64,000 bases of DNA from Acinetobacter nectaris CIP 110549 (GCF_000488215.1 NZ_KI530712.1:810881-874880); one strand, 5' to 3'. Shown: positions 21,201-30,734, counted from the stretch's first letter. Program-made: numbers and translations. Notes: generated by a model from the sequence alone, not told the origin.

Positions 21201-21230
21201 AATGCTCACGTCTTCGTGGGCATTTTTTTT
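21201..21230 (+). terminator. intrinsic terminator of fis
   Basis: A 10-bp stem AATGCTCACG/CGTGGGCATT with one G-U pair and a TCTT loop, followed by a run of eight T. Confidence 0.92.
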
Positions 21231-21266
21231 GCCTTTTGTTTTCTAACTTCAAAGACTAAATATATC

Positions 21267-22844
21267 ATGACAATCAAACGCGCTTTAATTTCCGTTTCCG
21301 ACAAAACCGGTATTGTTGAATTTGCAAAAAATCTCTCTGATTTAGGAGTTGAGATTTTATCTACGGGTGGAACATATAAATTATTAAAAGAAAACAACAT
21401 TGCCGTTGTTGAAGTTTCTGAGCATACAGGCTTCCCAGAAATGATGGACGGCCGTGTAAAAACGCTACACCCAAAAATTCATGGTGGTATCTTGGCACGT
21501 CGTGGCATCGATGAAGCTGTTATGCAAGCACACGACATTGCTGCTATTGACCTTGTTATTGTTAACCTATACCCATTTGCCGCAACTGTTGCAAAACCAA
21601 ACTGTTCACTTGAAGATGCAATTGAAAATATTGACATCGGTGGACCAACAATGGTTCGTGCTGCAGCAAAAAACCATGCATCAGTTGGTATTATTGTAAA
21701 TGCATCTGACTACTCAAATGTCATCCAAGAAATTAAAGATGCAGGTTCACTTTCACAAGCAACTCGCTTTGACCTTGCTGTAAAAGCATTTGAGCACACT
21801 GCTCAGTATGACGGCATGATCGCATCATACCTTGGTGCGCGTGTAGGTAAAAACGAAGGTGAAGCAGCAGACACTTTCCCACGCACATTTAATACACAGT
21901 TACAAAAAGCACAAGACTTACGTTATGGTGAGAACCCACACCAAGCTGCTGCATTCTATGTAGACCCAACTGCAACAGAAGCAGCTGTTTCTACATCTAC
22001 ACAACGGCAAGGTAAAGAGCTATCTTATAACAATATTGCAGACACAGATGCAGCATTAGAATGTGTGAAATCTTTTGTTAAACCTGCTTGTGTTATTGTT
22101 AAACACGCGAACCCTTGTGGTGTTGCTGTTTCATTAGACGGTATTCAAGCAGCATATGACCTCGCTTACGCGACTGACCCAGAATCAGCTTTTGGCGGTA
22201 TCATTGCATTTAACCGTGAGTTAGATGTAGAAACTGCAAAAGCTATCGTTTCTCGTCAATTCGTTGAAGTCATTATTGCACCAAGTATTGCGGAAGGTGT
22301 TTTAGAAGTTACAAACGCTAAAAAGAACGTTCGTGTACTGACTTGTGGTGCGCTTCCTGCAATAAATGAGCGTGTACATCAGCTTGATTATAAACGTGTA
22401 AACGGTGGCTTATTGGTTCAAGACCAAGATTTAGGCATGATCACAGCAGACGAACTAAAAGTTGTGACTAAGCGTGCGCCATCAGAGCAAGAGATTGAAG
22501 ATCTAATCTTTGCATGGAAAGTTGCAAAGTATGTAAAATCAAATGCGATTGTTTATGCGAAAAACCGTCAAACAATTGGGGTGGGTGCAGGTCAAATGAG
22601 CCGTGTAAACTCAGCTCGTATTGCTGCAATTAAAGCAGAGCATGCAGGTCTTGTTGTTGAAGGTGCTGTTATGGCATCAGATGCATTTTTCCCATTCCGT
22701 GATGGTATTGATAATGCTGCAAAAGCAGGTATTAAATGTATTATTCAGCCGGGTGGTTCTATGCGTGACGAAGAAGTCATTGCAGCAGCTGATGAAGCTG
22801 GTATTGCAATGGTATTTACTGGTATGCGCCATTTCCGCCACTAA
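21267..22844 (+). CDS. purH: AICAR transformylase / IMP cyclohydrolase
   Basis: Carries out the last two steps of de novo IMP synthesis. I start it at the ATG at 21267 (525 aa, [15 protein letters not shown]), since an upstream extension begins inside the fis terminator. The N-terminal MGS-like cyclohydrolase domain (about 1-145) shows [37 protein letters not shown] and [13 protein letters not shown]. The transformylase domain shows [21 protein letters not shown], the catalytic KHANPCG and a C-terminal FFPFRDGID...[11 protein letters not shown]. purD follows after 81 nt, so this is a purHD unit with a hairpin in the gap. Confidence 0.97.
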   Translation: MTIKRALISVSDKTGIVEFAKNLSDLGVEILSTGGTYKLLKENNIAVVEVSEHTGFPEMMDGRVKTLHPKIHGGILARRGIDEAVMQAHDIAAIDLVIVNLYPFAATVAKPNCSLEDAIENIDIGGPTMVRAAAKNHASVGIIVNASDYSNVIQEIKDAGSLSQATRFDLAVKAFEHTAQYDGMIASYLGARVGKNEGEAADTFPRTFNTQLQKAQDLRYGENPHQAAAFYVDPTATEAAVSTSTQRQGKELSYNNIADTDAALECVKSFVKPACVIVKHANPCGVAVSLDGIQAAYDLAYATDPESAFGGIIAFNRELDVETAKAIVSRQFVEVIIAPSIAEGVLEVTNAKKNVRVLTCGALPAINERVHQLDYKRVNGGLLVQDQDLGMITADELKVVTKRAPSEQEIEDLIFAWKVAKYVKSNAIVYAKNRQTIGVGAGQMSRVNSARIAAIKAEHAGLVVEGAVMASDAFFPFRDGIDNAAKAGIKCIIQPGGSMRDEEVIAAADEAGIAMVFTGMRHFRH

Positions 22845-22872
22845 TAACAACAATTAATACGCATATTTAATA

Positions 22873-22907
22873 GAAACATCCTCATATTTATACCATGAGG
22901 ATGTTTC
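22873..22907 (+). repeat. 13-bp hairpin between purH and purD
   Basis: Perfect arms GAAACATCCTCAT/ATGAGGATGTTTC with a 9-nt loop end six bases before the GGAG ribosome site of purD. There is no T-run, so termination is unlikely. It may stabilise the purH mRNA or modulate access to the purD start. Confidence 0.75.
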
Positions 22908-22925
22908 ATTTATGGAGATTCACCT

Positions 22926-24212
22926 ATGAATATTTTAGTTTTAGGTAATGGCGGACGCGAGCATGCGCTAGCATGGAAAATTGCTCAAGACAGCCAAGTC
23001 AGTCAAGTTTTTGTTGCACCGGGTAATGCTGGCACAGCTACAGAAGAAAAATGTAAAAATATACAACTTAATATTTTAGACAATGATGCAATCATTAACT
23101 TTGCTAAAGACAATAAAGTTGATCTCATTGTTGTTGGTCCTGAGGCACCTCTTGTAAATGGTGTTGTAGATGCTGCTCAAAATGCGGGTTTAAAAATTTG
23201 GGGACCTACCCAATATGCAGCACAATTAGAAGGCTCAAAAGCTTTTGCAAAAGATTTTCTAAAAAAGCATGAGATTCCAACTGCTTTTTATGAAGTATTC
23301 ACAGAAATTGATCCTGCAAAAGCATATGTAGAAAAGCATGGTGCTCCTATTGTCATCAAAGCAGATGGTCTTGCCGCAGGTAAAGGCGTTATTGTTGCGA
23401 TGAACAATGAAGATGCTTTTGCTGCAATTGACGACATGCTCTCTAGCAACAAATTTGGTGATGCAGGTAGCCGTGTTGTTATTGAACAATTCTTGGCAGG
23501 TGAAGAAGCAAGTTTCATTTGTATGGTAGATGGCAAAAATATTCTACCAATGGCAACTTCACAAGATCACAAACGCATTTTTGAAGGTGATCAAGGGCCA
23601 AATACAGGTGGCATGGGTGCTTACTCCCCTGCACCAGTCGTTACACCTGAAATTTTTGAGCGTGTAATGAATGAGATTATGCGTCCAACCGTCGAAGGCA
23701 TGGCAAAAGATGGGCACACGTATACAGGCTTTCTATACGCAGGCTTAATGATTGATGATCAAGGTCAGCCACGTGTAATCGAATTTAATTGCCGTTTTGG
23801 TGACCCTGAAACACAACCTATTATGATGCGATTACAATCATCTCTTGTAGACTTAATTCATGCAGGTGTTGAAGGTAATCTTCCTACTGAAGCAAAGTGG
23901 GATGAGCGAAAATCAATTGGTATTGTACTCGCTTCAGCAGGATACCCTGAAACAGCAAGTAAAGGAGATGTGATCTCTGGTCTAGGTCAGTCACCTGAAG
24001 GAACAAAAATATTCCATGCAGGAACAGCAACAACAGAAGATGGTCACATTGCAACGGCTGGTGGTCGTGTTCTTTGTGTAACTGCATTAGGTGAAACTGT
24101 ACTTGAAGCACAGGTAAATGCACTAGAAGTTTGTGGTCAAGTTACATTTGATGGCATGCAATATCGTACAGATATTGGCTATCGTGCCATTGCACGTGAA
24201 CAACAATCTTAA
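22926..24212 (+). CDS. purD: phosphoribosylamine-glycine ligase (GAR synthetase)
   Basis: Second step of purine synthesis: joins glycine to phosphoribosylamine with ATP. The 428-aa protein has the ATP-grasp architecture: N domain with VLGNGGREHALAWK, EAPLVNG, central KADGLAAGKGV lysine loop, QDHKRIFEGDQGPNTGGMGAY, then the metal-binding EFNCRFGDPETQP and a C-terminal domain. GGAG precedes the ATG by eight bases. It is co-oriented with purH. An 11-bp hairpin (GGAATAGTATT/AATACTATTCC, 24223-24250) just after the stop could end the transcript despite lacking a clear T-run. Confidence 0.97.
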   Translation: MNILVLGNGGREHALAWKIAQDSQVSQVFVAPGNAGTATEEKCKNIQLNILDNDAIINFAKDNKVDLIVVGPEAPLVNGVVDAAQNAGLKIWGPTQYAAQLEGSKAFAKDFLKKHEIPTAFYEVFTEIDPAKAYVEKHGAPIVIKADGLAAGKGVIVAMNNEDAFAAIDDMLSSNKFGDAGSRVVIEQFLAGEEASFICMVDGKNILPMATSQDHKRIFEGDQGPNTGGMGAYSPAPVVTPEIFERVMNEIMRPTVEGMAKDGHTYTGFLYAGLMIDDQGQPRVIEFNCRFGDPETQPIMMRLQSSLVDLIHAGVEGNLPTEAKWDERKSIGIVLASAGYPETASKGDVISGLGQSPEGTKIFHAGTATTEDGHIATAGGRVLCVTALGETVLEAQVNALEVCGQVTFDGMQYRTDIGYRAIAREQQS

Positions 24213-24222
24213 CCTATTTGTA

Positions 24223-24250
24223 GGAATAGTATTTAAATCAATACTATTCC
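24223..24250 (+). terminator. probable purD terminator hairpin
   Basis: A perfect 11-bp stem GGAATAGTATT/AATACTATTCC with a 6-nt loop, 11 bp after the purD stop. The following sequence (TCATTTCACT) is only moderately T-rich. Confidence 0.55.
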
Positions 24251-24674
24251 TCATTTCACTGAGTACAACTCTCTCTAAATGAAAAAAATTCATAACTATT
24301 GTGAATTTTATTGTTTTGACTTATATAGTGAACACTTTATACTGCGTTTAGATTAAGAAATCTTAGATTTTCATATATAGAAAATCTATTACTTTAGTCC
24401 TTTTAATTTTAAAAGGTCGAGAAGCAAAATAGAATGGTCTATATATAACATTATGATTTCTTGTTATGATAATGGCAGCTTTATACTGAATCGCACTATA
24501 ATTCATCGTTTTTTACATTCATCTAGGAATGCTAGATAGTCATTTAACTTTTACTTCAAATACTCTTTTGAATGTAGTGATATGAACAAAATGTAAAATA
24601 CACCATGAACTACTCGCATTACTCAGTCAATGCCTTTGTATTTACAAACATTTTTATCAGGACTATTACCCCTC
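24251..24674 (+). other. long metQ leader with multiple inverted repeats
   Basis: An AT-rich region of about 420 bp before metQ. It holds TAGATTTTC/GAAAATCTA (24364-24388), a consensus TATAAT at 24497-24502, then ATCTAG/CTAGAT (24521-24537). TTTTACATTC (24511-24520) can pair with either GAATGT (24570-24575) or, through its first nine bases, AATGTAAAA (24590-24598). I do not recognise a known SAM or methionine riboswitch. The alternative pairings are suggestive of a regulatory leader but unproven. Confidence 0.45.
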
Positions 24675-25550
24675 ATGAAAAAATTATTGGGTGTTGTTTT
24701 TTTAGGTGCAGGTCTTACACTTGCTGCTGGGTGCAGTAAAACGCCTACAGATCAAAATTCAGCGCAAGCAGATGGTAAAGAGTTAAAAACAGTCGTACTT
24801 GGCTCGGATGGTTCAGATACAGATGTATGGCGCTATATTGCAACACTACCTGCAACAAAAGAAGCTGGTATCAAACTTGACGTAAAAAATATGCCTGATT
24901 ATGTTGCAATGAATAAAGCAACTGCAGCAGGAGAAATTGACGTTAACGCATTCCAATCATATAACTACCTCAGTGCGTACAATACTCAAAGCAAAGACAA
25001 ACTTGTTCCTATTGCAACAACTTATATTGAACCAATGGGTATTTACTCAAGCAAATATAAGAAAATAGACCAGATTCCAAATAATGCAACGATTGCTATT
25101 CCAAATGATACTTCAAATGAAGCACGTTCACTATCACTCCTTAAAGCTGCGGGTCTAATTCAGCTTAAAGATGGTTTTGATCCAATTCATGGCGATCTAA
25201 AAGATATTACAGCAAATCCAAAACATCTTCAGCTAAAACCAATTCCAATGGCAACTGCTGTACGAGTTATGGGTGATGTTGATGCCATTGCTTTAGGAAA
25301 TACACTTGCAATGGAAGGTGGATTAAATGTACTCAAAGATGCTTTATTCTACGAGCCAGTTAACCAATCAACTAAACTGAATATCAACTTACTTGTTACT
25401 TCTGATGCAAAGAAAAATGATCCGACATTGCAAAAGCTTGCTCCGATCTATCACAGCGAAGAAGTGAAAAAATTTATTGCTGACCGCTTTGGTGGTACTA
25501 AAATTGATGTTAATAAGCCTATCAGCTATTTAACTGAAAACCAGCAGTAA
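24675..25550 (+). CDS. metQ: methionine ABC transporter substrate-binding lipoprotein MetQ
   Basis: Captures methionine and hands it to the MetNI permease. I start at the ATG at 24675, which gives a classical lipoprotein signal (MKKLL... LAAGC, lipidated Cys20) and a 291-aa protein; an ATG 45 bp upstream would add a poor N-terminus. The NlpA/MetQ family is shown by VAMNKATAAGEIDVNAFQ, YIEPMGIYSSKYK, AIPNDTSNEARSL and the LLKAAGLIQLKDG block. Gene order is metQ-metN-metI, unlike metNIQ in enterobacteria. A strong terminator lies between metQ and metN. Confidence 0.95.
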   Translation: MKKLLGVVFLGAGLTLAAGCSKTPTDQNSAQADGKELKTVVLGSDGSDTDVWRYIATLPATKEAGIKLDVKNMPDYVAMNKATAAGEIDVNAFQSYNYLSAYNTQSKDKLVPIATTYIEPMGIYSSKYKKIDQIPNNATIAIPNDTSNEARSLSLLKAAGLIQLKDGFDPIHGDLKDITANPKHLQLKPIPMATAVRVMGDVDAIALGNTLAMEGGLNVLKDALFYEPVNQSTKLNINLLVTSDAKKNDPTLQKLAPIYHSEEVKKFIADRFGGTKIDVNKPISYLTENQQ

Positions 25551-25566
25551 TCCTATTTAACTAAAG

Positions 25567-25602
25567 CAGGTAAAGTGATTCACTTTGCCTGTTTTTATTT
25601 TT
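25567..25602 (+). terminator. intrinsic terminator between metQ and metN
   Basis: An 11-bp stem CAGGTAAAGTG/CACTTTGCCTG (one G-U pair) with a 3-nt loop, followed by TTTTTATTTTT. It ends 18 bp before the metN start, inside what would otherwise be one operon. Confidence 0.88.
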
Positions 25603-25620
25603 AGCATAGTTTTTGACCAA

Positions 25621-26649
25621 ATGATTCAATTTAAAAACATCTCAAAGCACTATACGCTTAAAGGGCAAACCGTTCATGCACTCAAGCAAATTAATCTAGA
25701 AATACCTGAAGGGAGTATTTTTGGAATTATTGGCTATAGTGGTGCAGGAAAAAGTACATTAATTCGTTTAATTAATTTACTTGAACGCCCAAGTGAAGGC
25801 CAGATTATCATTAATCAAAAAGATTTTACCGCTTTAGATGCAAAAACTTTGCGTCAAGAACGTGCTAATATCGGTATGATTTTCCAGCATTTTAACTTAA
25901 TGCAAACAAAGACTGTTGCAGAAAATATTGAAATGCCTATGCGCCTACTTGGTTACAGCAAAATAGAGCGTAAAAAAAGACTAGATGAACTACTTAGTTT
26001 TATCGACTTAGAGCATAAGAGAAATGCTTACCCGGATGAGCTTTCTGGTGGACAAAAACAACGTGTAGGTATTGCTCGTGCGCTAACGAACCACCCTAAA
26101 ATTCTGCTTTGTGATGAAGCAACATCTGCTCTAGACCCACAAACCACCCAATCTGTACTTGATCTACTTAAAAAAATTAATAAAGAGCAAAATATCACCA
26201 TAGTCATGGTGACACACGAAATGGATGTAATTGAGAAAGTTTGCGACCATATTGCTGTTATGGAAGCTGGGCATGTAATTGAACAAGGCTCAACAGTTGA
26301 ACTTTTTAGTCACCCTAAACACCCAACAACACAGACATTTATTCAAACTGTTTTACAGCAGCATTTACCAACAAATATTTTAAAACAATTAGAAAACCAA
26401 CATCACCACAGTATTTATCGTCTTCAATTTTTAGGAAAATCAGCACAAGAACCTGTTATTCAATCAATGATTAAAGCATTTGATGTGAGTTTAAATATTC
26501 TATTTGCATCAATGACAGAAATTAATGGGACCGTCATTGGTCAGATGTTTGTTCAAGTTCTTGGTGAAGCAACAACAGTAAAAGCAGCAATTCAACACCT
26601 AGAAGAACACGGTGTATCTGTTGCCTCACAAGCAGGAGAACAAAAATGA
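25621..26649 (+). CDS. metN: methionine ABC transporter ATP-binding protein MetN
   Basis: The ATPase of the methionine importer. The ATG at 25621 gives 342 aa, matching the E. coli size; upstream codons lie in the terminator T-run. Visible parts are Walker A GYSGAGKST, the Q-loop IFQHFNLM, the ABC signature LSGGQKQR, Walker B ILLCDEATSALD and the switch His in VTHEMDV. The C-terminal NIL/ACT-like domain (about residues 265-342) binds methionine and mediates trans-inhibition in characterised homologues. The stop overlaps the metI start (ATGA). Confidence 0.96.
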   Translation: MIQFKNISKHYTLKGQTVHALKQINLEIPEGSIFGIIGYSGAGKSTLIRLINLLERPSEGQIIINQKDFTALDAKTLRQERANIGMIFQHFNLMQTKTVAENIEMPMRLLGYSKIERKKRLDELLSFIDLEHKRNAYPDELSGGQKQRVGIARALTNHPKILLCDEATSALDPQTTQSVLDLLKKINKEQNITIVMVTHEMDVIEKVCDHIAVMEAGHVIEQGSTVELFSHPKHPTTQTFIQTVLQQHLPTNILKQLENQHHHSIYRLQFLGKSAQEPVIQSMIKAFDVSLNILFASMTEINGTVIGQMFVQVLGEATTVKAAIQHLEEHGVSVASQAGEQK

Positions 26650-27341
26650 GAGACTTATTTGTTCAGTGGCTCACGCAAATTACCCACCCTTTTTGGAACA
26701 GCATTGTATCTGTAGATGATTTCGTATCTGCACTCCAACAAACTATCTATATGGTTGTTATTGCATTCTTTTTTGGTGCAATTTGGGGATTCTTACAAGC
26801 AATTACATTACTTGTTACTCGACCAGCAGGTATCTTACCCAATCGTGTTATTTACCAAGTTTTAAATCCAATTGTAAATGGATTACGCTCATTACCATTC
26901 GTTATTCTAATGATTGCAATCATCCCTATTACAAAATTTATTACAGGTAAAACTATTGGTACGGCAGCGGCAATTGTTCCATTGGTTGCATATATTGGAC
27001 CATACATGGGGCGACTCATTGAAATCTCATTGCTTGAAGTGAATGAAGGTATTATCGAATCTGCTCAAGCTATGGGTGCATCACCTGCACAAATTATCTT
27101 TAAATTTATACTACCTGAAGCACGTAGCTCACTTATTTTAAACTTAACAAGTGCAAATATTAGTTTAATTGGTGCAACCGCAATGGCAGGTGTTGTTGGT
27201 GGTGGTGGCATTGGTGATTTAGCTTATTCATATGGTTATCAACGTTTCGATACCTTTATTATGATTGCCACAATTATTGCTCTACTTGTGCTTGTACAAA
27301 TCGTTCAAATGTTTGGTGATTGGTTATCCAAAATTAGATAA
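26646..27341 (+). CDS. metI: methionine ABC transporter permease MetI
   Basis: The inner-membrane channel subunit. The 231-aa protein has about five hydrophobic segments. The EAA coupling loop that contacts MetN is visible as NEGIIESAQAMGASPAQIIFKFILPEARSS (in part: EGIIESAQAMGAS, IIFKFILPEA). The conserved GLRSLPFVILM and ATAMAGVVGGGGIGDLAYSYGYQRF blocks fit MetI. Translation is coupled to metN by a 4-nt overlap. A bidirectional terminator follows. Confidence 0.96.
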   Translation: MRDLFVQWLTQITHPFWNSIVSVDDFVSALQQTIYMVVIAFFFGAIWGFLQAITLLVTRPAGILPNRVIYQVLNPIVNGLRSLPFVILMIAIIPITKFITGKTIGTAAAIVPLVAYIGPYMGRLIEISLLEVNEGIIESAQAMGASPAQIIFKFILPEARSSLILNLTSANISLIGATAMAGVVGGGGIGDLAYSYGYQRFDTFIMIATIIALLVLVQIVQMFGDWLSKIR

Positions 27342-27347
27342 GATACA

Positions 27348-27376
27348 AAAAAAGCACCTTTTATAGGTGCTTTTTT
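27348..27376. terminator. bidirectional terminator between metI and the barrel protein gene
   Basis: A stem AAAAAAGCACCT/AGGTGCTTTTTT with a 5-nt loop between two convergent genes. Confidence 0.92.
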
Positions 27377-27377
27377 A

Positions 27378-28034
27378 TTAAAACTTATATATTACACCTA
27401 GTTTTGCAACAGGTAGCCATTGATATTTACTGTCATTTTTTAAGCTATATTGATCATTATAAGTATCTACATCCATTATAGAGGAAGATACTAAAGGATG
27501 ATCTACATAATATGCACCAACTTCTCCGAACATACCCCAATGCTCTGCAAAGAGTGTTTTTGCGCCAAAACCTAAATAAGGTGATATAGCATGACTATAA
27601 CTCATCTCTACTTTTGTTTGAGCTGATGTTGCTAAGTGCAAATCATTTTTATGATTTAAATATCCCACACCCGTAGCAATATAAAAAGACTTCAATAATG
27701 AACTATGGCTCTCACCCCAAGGATGTATTTCAGCATTTACATATGTATTTTTATTTTTTACTTGATCAAGTTGATACCGTCTTCCATTGACAGTAGTGTG
27801 ATGTTTCCAATCTATTGTACTGCCTTCATAACCAAGTACAAAACTTACATAATTGTTCACATCCCATAGCACTGCACCGCCATAGCCATTTAATCCAGCA
27901 TCTATTCGTAACCCACTAGGTATATACTGTGTTGCAGTTGACTCTCCTCCTTTTATTATTTGCTCATCAGCAAATACCGCATTTGCTTTTAAAGTAAAGT
28001 AAAATGCGATAAAGAACATACACTTCTTTCTCAT
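27378..28034 (-). CDS. predicted small outer-membrane beta-barrel protein, unknown function
   Basis: A 218-aa protein with a signal peptide (RKK, hydrophobic core, cleavage probably after VFA) and a mature chain of alternating hydrophobic/polar strands (FVLGYEGS, SFYIATGVGYLN, HAISPYLGFGAKTLF, WGMFGEVGAYYV) ending in KLGVIYKF. The C-terminal aromatic and strand pattern indicate an eight-stranded barrel of the OmpW/opacity-like size. No specific family motif is recognised. It is a monocistronic gene, divergent from dapD across 369 bp. Confidence 0.7.
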   Translation of the reverse strand: MRKKCMFFIAFYFTLKANAVFADEQIIKGGESTATQYIPSGLRIDAGLNGYGGAVLWDVNNYVSFVLGYEGSTIDWKHHTTVNGRRYQLDQVKNKNTYVNAEIHPWGESHSSLLKSFYIATGVGYLNHKNDLHLATSAQTKVEMSYSHAISPYLGFGAKTLFAEHWGMFGEVGAYYVDHPLVSSSIMDVDTYNDQYSLKNDSKYQWLPVAKLGVIYKF

Positions 28035-28403
28035 TGTCTATCCAAATTTAATCGTCATGTATTTTTACTTATCATATACTTTTTAGTTGAGTACACGATA
28101 AGATGCTCTATTGTCGTAATACTATACAACCTAAATTAAAACTCAGATAAGAATCCAAATACTTCTCTGCATACTTTAAAAATTAGTTAAAAGTACTTAC
28201 ATTTAAAATAACTCGAAATTAGTGGCTACCTGCTTTATATAAAAACCAATAATTTATCACTAAACAATTGACTTTTTTGTATATAAAAGCACAATCAAAT
28301 AAACCTCAATCATGGGGCATCTTGAAATTTACCGTCCACGATGGACAGTTTTTAGTGTAAAATTAAGATAGTTTTTAAATTAAACAAGATTTGGAAGAAT
28401 ATT
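28035..28403. other. 369-bp divergent region between the barrel gene and dapD
   Basis: AT-rich. A TTGACT box lies at 28268-28273 without a well-spaced -10. A small hairpin at 28331-28349 (GTCCA/TGGAC core, 3-nt loop) is followed by TTTTT, 50 bp before dapD, which looks like an attenuator or a weak terminator. A 19-codon ORF (28312-28371) runs through that hairpin but lacks a ribosome site. No larger gene is seen. Confidence 0.5.
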
Positions 28404-29225
28404 ATGTCTGAACTTTCAACGATAATTGAACAAGCTTTTGAAAATCGTGCGAATTTTACAGCTACAGATTGCCCTGTAGAAGTACGCAATGCTGTTGATG
28501 AAGCACTTAAAGGTTTAGACAATGGTTCATTACGCGTTGCTGAGAAAATTAATGGGGAATGGACAGTTCACCAATGGCTAAAAAAAGCAGTTTTATTATC
28601 ATTTAAACTTAATGATAATAAGCCTGTTGAAGCTGGTGATCTTGCTTTCTTTGACAAAGTAGATACTAAATTTGCAGGTTGGACTGAAGAACAGTTTAAA
28701 GCAGCTGGTGTACGTGTTGTACCACCTGCCGTTGCACGTCGTGGTAGCTTCCAAGCAAAAAATGTTGTACTTATGCCATCTTATGTAAATATTGGTGCAT
28801 ATGTAGACGAAAACACGATGGTAGATACATGGGCAACTGTAGGTTCATGCGCTCAAATTGGTAAAAATGTACATCTATCGGGTGGTGTTGGTATTGGTGG
28901 TGTACTTGAACCATTACAAGCAAACCCAACTATCATTGAAGACAACTGCTTCATTGGTGCACGTTCAGAAATCGTTGAAGGTGTCATTGTTGAAGAAGGC
29001 TCTGTAGTTTCAATGGGTGTATATATTGGTCAGTCAACACGTATTTATGATCGTGAAACTGGTGAAATCCATTACGGTCGCGTACCAGCAGGTTCAGTTG
29101 TTGTTCCGGGTAGCCTTCCATCTAAAGATGGTAAATACAGCCTATATGCAGCAATCATTGTGAAAAAAGTTGATGCACAAACACGTGCAAAAACAAGCTT
29201 AAATGACTTGCTTCGCGCTGACTAA
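28404..29225 (+). CDS. dapD: tetrahydrodipicolinate N-succinyltransferase
   Basis: Succinylates tetrahydrodipicolinate in the lysine/diaminopimelate pathway, using succinyl-CoA. The 273-aa protein is the normal DapD length. An N-terminal helical domain is followed by left-handed beta-helix hexapeptide repeats between about residues 105 and 230 ([22 protein letters not shown] in part, [39 protein letters not shown]). The RRGSFQ and [14 protein letters not shown] segments are typical. A GGAAGA ribosome site precedes the ATG. queE follows in the same direction. Confidence 0.97.
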   Translation: MSELSTIIEQAFENRANFTATDCPVEVRNAVDEALKGLDNGSLRVAEKINGEWTVHQWLKKAVLLSFKLNDNKPVEAGDLAFFDKVDTKFAGWTEEQFKAAGVRVVPPAVARRGSFQAKNVVLMPSYVNIGAYVDENTMVDTWATVGSCAQIGKNVHLSGGVGIGGVLEPLQANPTIIEDNCFIGARSEIVEGVIVEEGSVVSMGVYIGQSTRIYDRETGEIHYGRVPAGSVVVPGSLPSKDGKYSLYAAIIVKKVDAQTRAKTSLNDLLRAD

Positions 29226-29298
29226 TTTTTATATCTATTGAGTCTCTACAACCAATAGGTTGTGGAGATTTTTCTTTTTTAATATGGTTGATTTTGCT

Positions 29299-30012
29299 AT
29301 GAACTCTCCCCTTCGCTCGACAACAATTCCTGTAACGGATCCATCATCTGGACTACGTATTACAGAGATTTTTTATTCTTTGCAAGGTGAGGCCGATACC
29401 GCAGGATTACCTACCGTATTTATTCGCCTAACAGGCTGCCCTTTACGTTGTACCTATTGTGATACAACTTATTCTTTTGAGGGTGGTAAAAGACAAAGCC
29501 TAGAAAGCATTATTACTGAAGCACAAAAACACAATACACCATATATTTGCGTGACAGGAGGAGAGCCTCTTGCACAACCAAATTGTATTGCCTTGCTCAA
29601 TCAGCTCTGCCATTTAGGATTTGAGATTTCACTTGAAACCAGTGGTGCACTTAGTATTGCAAATGTAGATACTCGAGTATCTAAAGTACTAGACCTAAAA
29701 ACACCAACCTCTGGTGAATCACATCGTAATTTAATTGAAAATTTTGAATACTTGACAAAGAAAGATCAAATTAAATTCGTAATCTGTAACCGTGAAGACT
29801 ATGAATGGTCTAAACAACAAGTTGAAAAGTATCAACTTGAAAAGAAAGTAAATACCGTCTGGTTTTCGCCTGCTTTTGCTGTAGAGAAAGGAAATGCTAA
29901 GCTCCCTGCTTTTGCAAGAGACCTTGCACAGTGGGTACTTGAAGACCAATTACCTGTACGCTTTCAACTACAGCTACATAAACTGCTTTGGCAAGATGAA
30001 ACAGGCCGTTAA
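29299..30012 (+). CDS. queE: 7-carboxy-7-deazaguanine synthase
   Basis: A radical SAM enzyme that contracts the pterin ring to form the 7-deazaguanine core of queuosine. The cluster motif CPLRCTYC (C-x3-C-x2-C) follows FIRLTGC, and the SAM-binding VTGGEPLAQ and SLETSGA strands are present. Starts at 29284 (ATG, five codons longer) or 29260 (GTG) are also open. None has a good ribosome site, so the start is uncertain; I give the ATG at 29299 (237 aa). The N-terminal ITEIFYSLQGE block is typical. queC begins 40 nt downstream, so the two form a pathway pair. Confidence 0.92.
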   Translation: MNSPLRSTTIPVTDPSSGLRITEIFYSLQGEADTAGLPTVFIRLTGCPLRCTYCDTTYSFEGGKRQSLESIITEAQKHNTPYICVTGGEPLAQPNCIALLNQLCHLGFEISLETSGALSIANVDTRVSKVLDLKTPTSGESHRNLIENFEYLTKKDQIKFVICNREDYEWSKQQVEKYQLEKKVNTVWFSPAFAVEKGNAKLPAFARDLAQWVLEDQLPVRFQLQLHKLLWQDETGR

Positions 30013-30052
30013 TTAAACTTTAAATTGAATTTATATAATTTTGGAGAAACAC

Positions 30053-30721
30053 ATGCGCCCTCGTGCTATTGTTCTATTGTCTGGTGGATTAGACTCAACA
30101 ACTTGTTTAGCTTGGGCGCAATCTAGTTATGACTGCATTGCTCTAAGTTTCCAATATGGACAGCGTTCATCTACTGAACTAGAAGCTGCAAAAAACTTAG
30201 CACAACAAGCAAACATTCCACATCGAGTCATTAATATAGACCTTGGTAACCTTGGTGGCTCTGCCCTAACAGATCATACAATAGATGTACCTGAACAAGC
30301 ACAAACTGGTATACCAATTACCTATGTTCCTGCACGTAACACCATCTTTTTATCATACGCACTTGCTGCTGCTGAAGTTTTTCAAGCAGAAGCTATTGTT
30401 ATTGGTGTAAATGCTGTTGATTATTCAGGCTATCCAGATTGTAGACCAGAATTTGTTGAAGCCTTTGCAAACCTTGCAGCACTTGCAACAAAGGCCGGGG
30501 TTGAAGGAAAACCTTTAAAAATTGAAACACCACTGTTACATTTATCCAAAGGGAATATTATACGTTTAGGTATAGAACATGGTGTAGACTACAGTCAAAC
30601 CGTTTCTTGCTATCAAGCAGATGAACAAGGACGTGCTTGTGGTAAGTGTGATAGTTGTCGCTTGCGCAAAGAAGGATTTCTTGAAGCGAAAGTTGATGAC
30701 CCTACACGCTATGTTTCATAA
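30053..30721 (+). CDS. queC: 7-cyano-7-deazaguanine synthase
   Basis: Converts 7-carboxy-7-deazaguanine to preQ0 with ATP and ammonia, the step after QueE. The ATG at 30053 has GGAG six bases upstream, so an upstream in-frame TTG was not used; the protein is 222 aa. The ATP pyrophosphatase loop is [25 protein letters not shown] and [13 protein letters not shown] are conserved, and the zinc site uses Cys residues in the C-terminal [20 protein letters not shown] segment. No frameshift is visible. Confidence 0.96.
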   Translation: MRPRAIVLLSGGLDSTTCLAWAQSSYDCIALSFQYGQRSSTELEAAKNLAQQANIPHRVINIDLGNLGGSALTDHTIDVPEQAQTGIPITYVPARNTIFLSYALAAAEVFQAEAIVIGVNAVDYSGYPDCRPEFVEAFANLAALATKAGVEGKPLKIETPLLHLSKGNIIRLGIEHGVDYSQTVSCYQADEQGRACGKCDSCRLRKEGFLEAKVDDPTRYVS

Positions 30722-30734
30722 AAAGGTAAATTAT

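Noticed and set aside
24605..24733. 42-codon ORF overlapping the metQ start in another frame
   Set aside because: It runs through the metQ signal-peptide codons in the wrong frame and its Cys-rich tail comes from that overlap; no ribosome site.
30621..30734. N-terminal extension of the small periplasmic protein into queC
   Set aside because: The extension reads queC in another frame and would hide the signal peptide; the ATG at 30735 has AAGG at good spacing.
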